DNA from: JAHJRN01 sp043805355 | GTDB taxonomy: Bacteria; Patescibacteriota; Patescibacteriia; 2-12-FULL-60-25 | DNA length: 6,477 bases | Direction: 5' to 3' | NCBI GenBank assembly: GCA_043805355.1 | Contig: JAZDIB010000034.1 | Span: 1-6,477 of the forward strand | Shown here: positions 1 to 6,167 of the stretch, one piece after another | Layout: each line of letters begins with the position of its first letter | Numbering within the stretch: position 1 is the first letter of the stretch | Notes under the pieces: model-generated | The model's database searches: none | What the model saw: only the letters and a program-made list of their open reading frames with translations | Told to the model about the DNA's origin: nothing | Program-made: the position numbers and the translations under genes

Positions 1-510
1 GGATGCAGTCGCGATGAGCACGTCGGGCGTCGCGGTCGTCGAGGTCGAGGTCGTGGAGGATGTGGTCTCGTCCGTCGTGTGCGCCGTGCTCGTCGGCGGG
101 ATGCCCGGAGGCAACTCATCGCCGGCCGGTTCCTCCGTCGCCTGACCCGACATCTCCGTCGAATTCGTCTGCCAAGGGACGTGCACGCTGACGGGCGGCG
201 ACGCGAGCCAGCGTCCCTTCATGGCGCGCAAGAAGAGGGTCGCGCCCGTGTCGCGCGGGACATCCTCGAACATGAACGTGCCGTCCGACCCAGCCACAGC
301 CGAAAGGAGGAAGCGCCCATCGGTATCGAACGCCAGCACGACCGCTCCCGGACGCGTCGTCCCCTGGATGATCGCGACGCCCTCCACGTCTTTCACGTCC
401 CCGACGTTCGGCGTCGGCATCGTGAGCAGGAACGTCCCAAGCAAAAAACCCGCGACAGCTGCCGCGAGTCCGATCCCGATGCGTTTCAGGAGCTCCGGAC
501 GTTCCATCAT
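1..510 (-). CDS. Membrane-anchored protein with carboxypeptidase-regulatory-like domain and Thr-rich linker (partial, C-terminus outside window)
   Basis: The frame is open from 510 to the window edge, giving 170 N-terminal residues; the real C-terminus is not visible. After a short basic start (MMERPELLKR), residues 11-30 form one hydrophobic segment rich in Ala, Gly and Leu, a signal anchor or uncleaved signal peptide. Residues 44-112 read like one small beta-sandwich of the carboxypeptidase-regulatory or Ig-like type: alternating hydrophobic strands, the turn TTRPGAVVLAFDTDG, and SDGTFMFEDVP, which resembles the family's 'DG.f.f..v' signature. Residues 139-161 are almost only Thr and Ser, a typical extracellular linker before a further domain or sorting region. 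Initiation could be at 510 or 507, since two ATG codons are adjacent; no Shine-Dalgarno site is obvious. It lies 40 bases after the FemAB-like gene on the same strand and is probably cotranscribed. The fold is inferred from pattern; the function is unknown. Confidence 0.8.
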   Translation of the reverse strand, partial: MMERPELLKRIGIGLAAAVAGFLLGTFLLTMPTPNVGDVKDVEGVAIIQGTTRPGAVVLAFDTDGRFLLSAVAGSDGTFMFEDVPRDTGATLFLRAMKGRWLASPPVSVHVPWQTNSTEMSGQATEEPAGDELPPGIPPTSTAHTTDETTSSTTSTSTTATPDVLIATAS

Positions 511-550
511 ACCGAATCGATGGTACAGGCTTCAGGTCTGTTCGGCAACC

Positions 551-1573
551 CTAACTCCTCCACCCTTCCTTCAGGAACGCGAGGCGATAGAGCGGGAGGA
601 ACGCGGGCAGGTCCCAGGTGCCGTAGAGGTCCATCTGGCGGCCGCCCCATCCGGCCTTGAACCGCGTGATGCCCTCCCATGACGCCTTGTACGCCGGCAT
701 GGATTTGGATGGCGGATTCGCGCCCCAGAAGTCGTACACGGACGCGCCGTCGCGCTTCGCCTGCATGATGGCGTCCCAGTGCAGGGCATACGGCGCCATG
801 GCGTTGCGCGCCTCGTCGCTGGAGGCGCCGTAGAGATAGGTCACTGTGCCGCCGGAGACGAGTTCCATATTCGCGGCGAGGGGCTTGCCGCCGACTTCGG
901 CGAGGCGGATGCGCGCCAGGCCGAGCGGCCTCAGGAACGCGTACGTCTTCTCGAGATAGGGACGCGGATGCTGGACGAACCCGTCGCGCGTCGCCGTGGC
1001 GTCCATGAGGTCGAGGAACGCCGTCACGTCGCCGGGGTGCGTCGCGACGCGGGTCGTCACGCCGTGCGTTGCCGCGACGTGGATGTTGTAGCGCGTCTTC
1101 TGGTGCATGGCGGCGAGCAGGTCGTCGGCGGACGGCGCGAGGTCGAGCAGGATGGTCGAGGAGGGGTTCTGGCTGACGTTCCGGCGGAAACGCATCGGCA
1201 TGAGCCCTTCGGGATCGCGCAGTTCGGCGAGCGGCTCGAAGCGCCAGAAGAACGGTCGGCGCAGGCGGGTCGCGAGCAGGCCGTCGAAGAACGACCGGAT
1301 GGCGTCGCGACGCAGGTCGACCGGAAGCGTCGGCGAGAAAATGGGGCCGCGCGGCGCGAACCAGTACCCGAGGCCGAGCTTCTTGGGGCGGAATTCCATC
1401 TGCGCCGCGACGAGGAGCGCGCCGGCGTCGTCGAAGAGGGCGAACCGGCGGACCTCCAGGCCGCACGTGCGGCGGAACTCGCCCCACCCCCACGACTGCG
1501 GGAATTGGCTCCACGGCTGCCGTGCCTGGAACGCGTCCCACCGCTGTCCGTCCGTGATCTCCAAGAACGTCAT
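551..1573 (-). CDS. FemAB/FemX-like peptidoglycan bridge aminoacyltransferase
   Basis: A complete 340-residue protein of the FemAB family, whose members use aminoacyl-tRNA to add amino acids to the peptide stem of lipid II or peptidoglycan at the inner face of the cytoplasmic membrane. Family features visible: SQFPQSWGWGEF near the N-terminus (22-33), the segment HQKTRYNIHVA (157-167) matching the usual 'K.RYNIR.A' pattern, YLYGASS (247-253), YDFWGAN (280-286), and GITRFKAGWGG (301-311), the hallmark end of the second GNAT-like domain. There is no long helical arm as in staphylococcal FemA, and the size fits the shorter FemX-like or environmental type. Which amino acid is added cannot be told. 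The ATG at 1573 is the first in the frame with a plausible N-terminus; the upstream gap to ruvA is filled by repeats, and no clear Shine-Dalgarno site is seen. The family call is firm; the exact substrate is unknown. Confidence 0.9.
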   Translation of the reverse strand: MTFLEITDGQRWDAFQARQPWSQFPQSWGWGEFRRTCGLEVRRFALFDDAGALLVAAQMEFRPKKLGLGYWFAPRGPIFSPTLPVDLRRDAIRSFFDGLLATRLRRPFFWRFEPLAELRDPEGLMPMRFRRNVSQNPSSTILLDLAPSADDLLAAMHQKTRYNIHVAATHGVTTRVATHPGDVTAFLDLMDATATRDGFVQHPRPYLEKTYAFLRPLGLARIRLAEVGGKPLAANMELVSGGTVTYLYGASSDEARNAMAPYALHWDAIMQAKRDGASVYDFWGANPPSKSMPAYKASWEGITRFKAGWGGRQMDLYGTWDLPAFLPLYRLAFLKEGWRS

Positions 1574-1580
1574 ATCATCT

Positions 1581-1666
1581 TGTCATTCCCGACCCTCCCC
1601 TGTCATTCCCGCGCAGGCGGGAATCCAGAAACGGTCGGGGGGGTTCCTGCCTCCGCAGGAACGACA
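1581..1666. repeat. REPIN-like paired hairpin element between ruvA and the FemAB-like gene
   Basis: Two perfect hairpins face each other. ATTCCCGC at 1605-1612 pairs with GCGGGAAT at 1617-1624 around a 4-base loop, and GTTCCTGC at 1643-1650 pairs with GCAGGAAC at 1655-1662 around another 4-base loop. The 66-base unit 1601-1666 begins TGTCATTCC and ends GGAACGACA, so the ends are inverted copies with one mismatch. A further TGTCATTCCC lies just outside at 1581-1590, and CCCGACC (1588-1594) pairs with GGTCGGG (1633-1639), so a longer fold is possible. Motifs of the type TCATTCCCGCGCAGGCGGGAAT are known as dispersed repeats in many bacteria. No T-tract follows on either strand, so an intrinsic terminator is not supported. 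Confidence 0.85.
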
Positions 1667-1675
1667 GGGAAAATA

Positions 1676-2236
1676 TCATCGCTTCGAGAGATTCTTCAGC
1701 GCCACACGGATGCGTTCGGACGTGTCGGTCACGGCGGCGTCCACGTGCTTCAGGGCCTCGCGTGCCTGCGCCGAGGAGTATCCGAGGGTCATGAGGGCCT
1801 CGACCACGTCACGGTCCTCCGTGGATTCGCCTGGCTCGTCCACGAGCTGTCCCTTGAGTTCGAGCACGATCTTCTGCGCGGTCTTGGTGCCGACGCCCGG
1901 GACCGAGGTGAGCATCGCGATGTCGCCGGCCATGATGGCGCGCCGAAGCGTCTCGACCGAGCCGACCGAGAGGAGCGTCAGGCCGGCCTTGGGGCCGATG
2001 CCGGAGATGTTGATGAGGCGTTCGAACATCGCGAGGTCCGGCGCCGTCAGGAACCCGTACAGGTCGCGGCTGTCTTCGCGCACGTGGTCGTGGATGTAGA
2101 GGCAGCGCTCCTCCCCGGACACGCACGAAGCGAGCGTCGAGACGCTCGCCATCACGCGGTACCCGACCCCGTTCACCTCAAGCAACAGGGAGCCCGGCAA
2201 CACCTCCGTCACGATCCCCTTCAGCGATCCGATCAT
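1676..2236 (-). CDS. ruvA: Holliday junction branch migration protein RuvA
   Basis: A complete 186-residue RuvA, slightly shorter than the roughly 200 residues usual for the family. RuvA tetramers bind the four-way DNA junction and recruit the RuvB motor for branch migration, with RuvC as resolvase. The N-terminal OB fold opens with MIGSLKGIVTEV and contains VNGVGYRV. The acidic pin is kept as E54-D55 within HVREDSRDLYGF. Two helix-hairpin-helix motifs follow: ISGIGPKAG (77-85) and VPGVGTKTAQKIVLELKGQL (112-131). A short acidic linker leads to the RuvB-contacting domain III (about 142-186, DVVEALMTLGYSSAQAREAL). The start ATG is conserved (MIGSLKG). No Shine-Dalgarno site precedes it, but a -10-like TAGGAT sits 6 bases upstream, suggesting a leaderless transcript. 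ruvB and ruvC are not in the window. Confidence 0.97.
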   Translation of the reverse strand: MIGSLKGIVTEVLPGSLLLEVNGVGYRVMASVSTLASCVSGEERCLYIHDHVREDSRDLYGFLTAPDLAMFERLINISGIGPKAGLTLLSVGSVETLRRAIMAGDIAMLTSVPGVGTKTAQKIVLELKGQLVDEPGESTEDRDVVEALMTLGYSSAQAREALKHVDAAVTDTSERIRVALKNLSKR

Positions 2237-2242
2237 GACGGA

Positions 2243-2271
2243 ATCCTACGATGAAAACACCGACCTGTCAT
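2243..2271 (-). promoter_or_regulatory. Predicted ruvA promoter, leaderless, -35 supplied by repeat end
   Basis: On the minus strand, ATGACA (2271-2266, five of six matches to TTGACA) is followed by a 17-base spacer and TAGGAT (2248-2243, four of six matches to TATAAT). The expected transcription start, about seven bases further on, falls on the ATG at 2236. The -35-like hexamer is the terminal inverted repeat of the element at 2266-2427. This is a consensus match by eye and has not been tested. Confidence 0.45.
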
Positions 2272-2427
2272 CCTCCCCGCAGGGGTCACGCCGGAGGCGC
2301 GAGAAGCCGACGCCGCGTCGGCTGAAGGACCTTCAACTTGAAACCGCTGCCGAGAGCATCCGATGACGTCTCACTAGCTGGTTCAATTCGAAGATTCTTC
2401 GTCGCTCCGACTTCCCTCAGAATGACA
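2266..2427. repeat. MITE/REP-like element, 162 bp, between ileS and ruvA
   Basis: It starts TGTCATCCT (2266-2274) and ends AGAATGACA (2419-2427), an inverted pair with one mismatch. Inside, a GC-rich hairpin AGCCGAC/GTCGGCT (2305-2311 with 2317-2323) adjoins GAAGGACCTTC (2324-2334). The region 2324-2345 is matched by an imperfect inverted copy at about 2379-2400 (GGTTCAATTCGAAGATTCTTC). Between them lies GCTGCCGAGAGC (2346-2357), which is found identically in the element at 5538-5674, at the same 22-base offset from the start of GAAGGACCTTC. There is no coding sequence inside and no transposase. The right end overlaps the last codons of the short frame 2417-2485. Confidence 0.8.
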
Positions 2428-2485
2428 TCTGTATTTCGCCCTTCATGTCCGACAGCTTGTCGTCGAGGTAGCTCTTCGTGACCAT
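2417..2485 (-). pseudogene. 22-codon frame after ileS, probably a small gene truncated by the repeat
   Basis: The frame reads MVTKSYLDDKLSDMKGEIQ followed by MSF and a TGA stop. It begins 15 bases after the ileS stop codon and has a clear Shine-Dalgarno match, AGGGA (2496-2492), six bases before the ATG. That is notable because most other starts in this window lack one. The charged, heptad-compatible sequence looks like the N-terminus of a small coiled-coil protein, of the kind that often begins 'MVTKxYLDxKL'. That resemblance is from memory and is not a confirmed family. The last three codons and the stop lie within the terminal TGTCATTCTGA of the element 2266-2427, so the natural reading is a gene whose 3' part was lost when the element arrived. 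Alternatively it is a genuine 22-residue peptide. No continuation is visible between the element and ruvA. Confidence 0.5.
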
Positions 2486-2491
2486 CTGCGA

Positions 2492-2496
2492 TCCCT
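2492..2496 (-). promoter_or_regulatory. Shine-Dalgarno site of the 22-codon frame
   Basis: AGGGA on the minus strand, six bases before the ATG at 2485 and inside the short gap after the ileS stop. It is the best ribosome binding site seen in the window and supports that the short frame is, or was, translated, possibly coupled to ileS. Confidence 0.55.
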
Positions 2497-2500
2497 ATCG

Positions 2501-5464
2501 TCACGCTTTCCTCAATCCGATCGCGACCTTCACGCCGTCCAATTCGATGTCCGCGGTCGAGGCCAAGCCGTCCGGCAGCGCCGTCGAGATGTCGAGGACG
2601 TCGGCGCGAGTATCCGCGGCGACCGGTGCCTTCACGGATTCCAGGGTCTCGCGGAGCGCGGCGTCGTCCGTCGCGGCCGCGGCGATGATGCGGTCGTTCG
2701 GCAGGAGCCCGGCGGTCTTGCGGAGGTTCTTCAGGTGGCGCATGAACTCGCGCCCGAGGCCCTTTCGTTTCAGCTCCGGCGTGATGACGGTGTCGAGCTC
2801 CGCGACCCACGGGTCCGTCTCGGCCATACCTTCCGCGCCGGATTCGAGCGCGACCTTCTCGACGTTCAGCTCGTCGCGGATGAGAGCGAGGATTTCGACG
2901 CGATTCTTCAGCCGGTCCGCTTCCGCCGCATCATTGAGCCGGACCGTGAGCGAGGCGAGGGCCTGCCGCACCGGGATCTTCGCCAAGGCGCGCAGTTCGA
3001 GGCCGCGCGTCACGACGTCGCGAGCCCACGCCATGTCCTTGAGGAGCATCTCGTCGATGAGCCGCTCGTCCGGCTTGGGCCACCGTTCCAGATGCACCGA
3101 CATCTTCGCGCCTTCGAGGTCCTGATACAGCTTGTCGGCGAAGAACGGCATGAATGGCGCCATAAGGGCCGCCGTCTCGAGCAGGACCTCGCGCAACGTC
3201 CGGAGCGCGTCCGTCCGGTCGTACGCGTCACCGCCCTTCATGCGCTCGCGCGACCGTCGGAGCCACCAGGTCGAGAGGTCATCTACGAAGGGGCGCAGGG
3301 GCCGCACCGCGTCGACCAGATCATATTGGTCCATCGCCTCGGTCATCTCCTTCTCGAGCGACATGAGGCGGCTGAAGATCCACCGGTCGAGCACATGGCT
3401 CGAACGCGGCTTCGTCACCTCGACCGTCTCGTCGCCGGCGTACGTGAGATAGAACGCGCGGACGTTCCAGAGGATGCCGAGGAGCGCGCGCTGGACCGCC
3501 TCGACGTCCTTCTCCGAGAAGTTGAGCAGCTCGCCGCGGATGACCGGGCTCGAGAGGAGGTAGTATCGCAAGCTGTCCGCGCCGACGCGCGTCATGAGGT
3601 CCCAAGGATCCGGATAGTTCTTGAGCTTCTTCGACATCTTCTTCCCGTCCTCAGCCATGATCATGCCCGTCACCACGGTGTTGTGGAATGCCGGCTTGCC
3701 GAAGAGGGCGGTCGAGAGCACATGCAGGCTGTAGAACCAACCGCGCGTCTGGTCCTGTGCCTCTGCGACGAAATCCGCCGGGAAGCGTTCTTCGATCCAA
3801 GACGCGTTTTCGATGGGATAGTGCTCGGAGGCGAACGGCATGCACCCGGACTCGAACCAGCAGTCGAGCACCTCGGGGATGCGGCGCATCTCCTTGCCGC
3901 ATGCGCAACGGAGCAGGACGCTGTCGATCATGGGACGATGCAGATCAAGGGAATCCGAGACTTTGCCGATCGCATGCTCACGCATCTCCTTGACCGACGC
4001 GACGACCTTCCGCTCCCCGCAATCCGCGCACTCCCAGACCGGCAGCGGCGCGCCCCAATACCTGGTGCGCGAGATACACCAATCCGGTGCCGTCTCGAGC
4101 CCCTTGCCGAACCGTCCCGCCTTGAAGTGCTCCGGGTGCCATCCGATCTTCTTCGCGGTGTCGAGCATCTTTCCCTTCAGCTTGGTCACGTCCACGTACC
4201 ATGCGGGCTGCGCCTTATAGAGAAGAAACGTGTTGCAGCGCCAGCAGATCGGGACGCTGTGCGTCACGCGCTCCTCGCGGAAGAGTAGGCCGCGGCTACG
4301 GAGGTCGTCCATGACCTTGACGTCGGATTCCTTGATGGGCATGCCAGCGAACGGGCCGAGGTCCGGCATCTGATTCCCATCCTCGTCCACGGTGAGGAGC
4401 ACGGGCAGATCGTGTGTGCGTGCGGCCCGGAGGTCGTCCTCGCCGAACGCAGGCGCCGTGTGGACGAGCCCTGTGCCGTCGTCCGCGGTGATGTACTCCA
4501 TGGTGACGACGCGATATGCGGGCTTGTCTGGGGCGATGAACGAGTAGAGCGGTTCATATTCCATGCCGGCGAGGTCGGCCCCGCTCAGGCGCTCCACGAC
4601 CTCGAACGGCACTTCCGCGGTCTTCGGGAGCGGGTAGAACGTCTTCAGCACATCGCTCATCCGAGACTCCGCAAAAATCAGGGTCTCGCCCGTCTCGGTG
4701 ATCTTCACCTTCACGTAGTCGAGGGCCGGATGCGCCGTGATGGCGACGTTGGCCGGCAGGGTCCACGGTGTCGTGGTCCAGGCGAGAAGATAGGTATTCT
4801 CTACGCCCTTCACCTTGAATCGCACCGTGACGGCCGGGTCCTCGGCGTCCACGTACGAGTTGTCCATCGCGATCTCGAAATTCGAGAGCGGCGTGGCGCA
4901 TCGGGGGCAATAGAGCGACACGCGACGGTCCTTATAGATGCGCTCTTTGCGATACAGCTCAGCGAACGCCCACCAGACGGACTCGATATAGGAGTTGTCC
5001 ATGGTCTGGTACGCATGGTCCATGTCGACCCAGCGCCCGAGACGGTCGATGTACCGCCGCCAATCGTTGACGAACGTCGTGACGGACGTGCGACACGCGT
5101 CGTTGAAGTTCCCGATGCCGAACGCTTCGATATCGCGCCGGGACTTGAGCCCCAGTTCCTTCTCGACGATGTTCTCGGCAGGAAGGCCATGGCAATCCCA
5201 GCCCCAGCGACGCGGCACGCGGTAGCCCTTCATGGTCCAATAGCGCGGGACCACGTCCTTGATGGTGGATTGCAATAGATGGCCATAATGCGGCAGGCCG
5301 GACGCGAACGGCGGGCCATCGTAGAACGTGAAGGTCTTGGATTCTGGACGTTCCTCGAGCGACCGCTCGAAAATGTGTTTCTTCTCCCAGAACGCGCTCA
5401 TCTCTTCCTCGATCTTGGGGAAGTCGGGGCGCATGGAGGAGGCTGCGGGCGTGGGGTCTGACAT
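2501..5464 (-). CDS. ileS: Isoleucyl-tRNA synthetase, archaeal/eukaryotic-like type (IleRS2)
   Basis: A class I synthetase of 987 residues that charges tRNA-Ile with isoleucine in the cytoplasm and hydrolyses mischarged Val-tRNA. The first signature is FYDGPPFASGLPHYGH with HYGH at 59-62, where the common bacterial form reads 'HDGPPYANGHIHIGH'; this marks the type 2 branch shared with archaea and eukaryotes. The CP1 editing domain shows TTTPWTLPAN (230-239) and GTGLVHTAPAFGEDD (330-344). DQTRGWFYS (571-579) and the second signature KMSKK (609-613) complete the active site; the anticodon-binding domain begins near LDRWIFSRL (692-700). Cysteine pairs at 186/189, 407/410, 479/482 and 520/522 are candidate zinc ligands. 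The chosen start is ATG 5464 (MSDPTPAASSMRPDF). A TTG at 5509 would add 15 residues, and ATG 5434 (MRPDFPKIEEEM) would fit the family equally well; none has a Shine-Dalgarno site. Family certain, start uncertain. Confidence 0.96.
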   Translation of the reverse strand: MSDPTPAASSMRPDFPKIEEEMSAFWEKKHIFERSLEERPESKTFTFYDGPPFASGLPHYGHLLQSTIKDVVPRYWTMKGYRVPRRWGWDCHGLPAENIVEKELGLKSRRDIEAFGIGNFNDACRTSVTTFVNDWRRYIDRLGRWVDMDHAYQTMDNSYIESVWWAFAELYRKERIYKDRRVSLYCPRCATPLSNFEIAMDNSYVDAEDPAVTVRFKVKGVENTYLLAWTTTPWTLPANVAITAHPALDYVKVKITETGETLIFAESRMSDVLKTFYPLPKTAEVPFEVVERLSGADLAGMEYEPLYSFIAPDKPAYRVVTMEYITADDGTGLVHTAPAFGEDDLRAARTHDLPVLLTVDEDGNQMPDLGPFAGMPIKESDVKVMDDLRSRGLLFREERVTHSVPICWRCNTFLLYKAQPAWYVDVTKLKGKMLDTAKKIGWHPEHFKAGRFGKGLETAPDWCISRTRYWGAPLPVWECADCGERKVVASVKEMREHAIGKVSDSLDLHRPMIDSVLLRCACGKEMRRIPEVLDCWFESGCMPFASEHYPIENASWIEERFPADFVAEAQDQTRGWFYSLHVLSTALFGKPAFHNTVVTGMIMAEDGKKMSKKLKNYPDPWDLMTRVGADSLRYYLLSSPVIRGELLNFSEKDVEAVQRALLGILWNVRAFYLTYAGDETVEVTKPRSSHVLDRWIFSRLMSLEKEMTEAMDQYDLVDAVRPLRPFVDDLSTWWLRRSRERMKGGDAYDRTDALRTLREVLLETAALMAPFMPFFADKLYQDLEGAKMSVHLERWPKPDERLIDEMLLKDMAWARDVVTRGLELRALAKIPVRQALASLTVRLNDAAEADRLKNRVEILALIRDELNVEKVALESGAEGMAETDPWVAELDTVITPELKRKGLGREFMRHLKNLRKTAGLLPNDRIIAAAATDDAALRETLESVKAPVAADTRADVLDISTALPDGLASTADIELDGVKVAIGLRKA

Positions 5465-5537
5465 AGGATGGATGAGCCGTACTGTGCGGTTTTTTCCCGC
5501 GGGCGTCAATGGATTTGGTTCGTGGGCTTATCGAACG

Positions 5538-5674
5538 TGTCATCCTGAGGGGAAGTCCTTCGTCGGACTCAGGATAAACTCCGCGACCGAAGGACCTTCC
5601 AATCAGAACGGCTGCCGAGAGCGTATGGAGGACGACTCCGGTTGGAAGGTCCTTCGCCGCGCTCCAGGACGACA
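5538..5674. repeat. MITE/REP-like element, 137 bp, between divergent ileS and rpiB
   Basis: It begins TGTCATCCTG (5538-5547) and ends CAGGACGACA (5665-5674), inverted copies with one mismatch. Two nested inverted pairs lie inside. ATCCTGAG (5542-5549) pairs with CTCAGGAT (5568-5575), and a perfect 15-base pair joins CGAAGGACCTTCCAA (5588-5602) to TTGGAAGGTCCTTCG (5642-5656). The loop of the second contains GCTGCCGAGAGC (5611-5622), identical to 2346-2357. No obvious target-site duplication flanks it and it has no coding capacity. Its position in the divergent gap could affect either promoter. Confidence 0.85.
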
Positions 5675-5714
5675 CATTATGTATATTTCGGACAGAGTCG
5701 GGATGTGAAGGGCG

Positions 5715-5723
5715 TGGTACAAT
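5715..5723 (+). promoter_or_regulatory. Predicted extended -10 promoter of rpiB, leaderless
   Basis: TGGTACAAT fits an extended -10 (TGn followed by TACAAT, five of six matches to TATAAT). It ends six bases before the rpiB ATG, so transcription would start at about the A of ATG at 5730. No good -35 is seen at 16-18 bases upstream, which an extended -10 can tolerate. The rpiB start also lacks a Shine-Dalgarno site, consistent with a leaderless message. Confidence 0.55.
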
Positions 5724-5729
5724 CCGCGC

Positions 5730-6167
5730 ATGAAGAAGCAGACGATCGTGCTCGGCGCGGACCATGCGGGGTTCGAGCTCAAGGAATCCATGAAGACGCA
5801 TCTCCTCAAGCGCGGCATGGAGGTGTACGACCTCTCGCCACGATTCGAGGACGGCGACGACTATCCGGCCATCGGACGCACGGTCGCGAAGACCGTCGCG
5901 GCGGCCGCGAAGGTGCGCGGTCTCCTCGTGTGCGGGAGCGGCGTCGGCGTCGCCATCGCGGCGAACCGCGTCAAGGGAGCGCGAGCGGTCGATGGGCATA
6001 CCGCAGCCGAGGTGAAGCGGGCGCGTGAACACAACGACGTGAACATCCTGACGCTCTCCGGCACGGACCTGACGACGGCCGCGGCCGCGAAGATCGTCGA
6101 CGTCTTCCTCGCGACGCCGGCATCGACCGCCGCCCGTCATCGCCGACGCGTTGAACAGTTGAAATGA
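5730..6167 (+). CDS. rpiB: Ribose-5-phosphate isomerase B
   Basis: A complete 145-residue protein of the RpiB/LacAB family, which interconverts ribose 5-phosphate and ribulose 5-phosphate in the non-oxidative pentose phosphate pathway. Visible motifs are GADHAGFELK (9-18), the phosphate and active-site loop CGSGVGVAIAANRVKGARA (68-86) with Cys68 as the likely catalytic base (as in Escherichia coli RpiB; some homologues have Ser), and REHNDVNILTLSG (99-111) with His101. DYP (44-46) matches the usual 'DYPDYA' region, though the preceding PRFEDGD segment is atypical. The length is normal for the family. The start is fixed by MKKQTIVLGADHAG and by the -10 box directly upstream. The TGA stop at 6165-6167 abuts a repeat element. 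The next gene is a ribulose-phosphate epimerase homologue, so the pair would supply linked pathway steps. Confidence 0.95.
   Translation: MKKQTIVLGADHAGFELKESMKTHLLKRGMEVYDLSPRFEDGDDYPAIGRTVAKTVAAAAKVRGLLVCGSGVGVAIAANRVKGARAVDGHTAAEVKRAREHNDVNILTLSGTDLTTAAAAKIVDVFLATPASTAARHRRRVEQLK

Noticed and set aside
507..1541. 344-codon minus-strand frame overlapping the FemAB-like gene
   Set aside because: It is a shifted frame of the FemAB-like gene with an Arg/Pro-rich translation, while the other frame gives clear family motifs.
1601..1666. Considered as a fragment of a CRISPR array because of palindromic repeats
   Set aside because: The two hairpins differ in sequence, there are no regularly spaced direct repeats, and there are no cas genes nearby.
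779..2254. 491-codon open frame on the plus strand across the FemAB-like and ruvA genes
   Set aside because: It is antisense to two well-recognised genes, crosses the repeat region, and its translation is Arg/Glu/Ala-rich with no family features. It is a product of high GC content.
2305..2323. GC-rich hairpin considered as an intrinsic terminator after ileS
   Set aside because: There is no T-tract on either side; it is better explained as part of the repeat element.
2735..4288. 517-codon plus-strand frame inside ileS
   Set aside because: It is the antisense shadow of ileS, with no recognisable domain and no start signals.
5474..5495. Possible plus-strand terminator: short CCG/CGG stem followed by six T residues
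   Set aside because: The stem is only about four pairs with a wobble, and no plus-strand gene lies upstream to be terminated.
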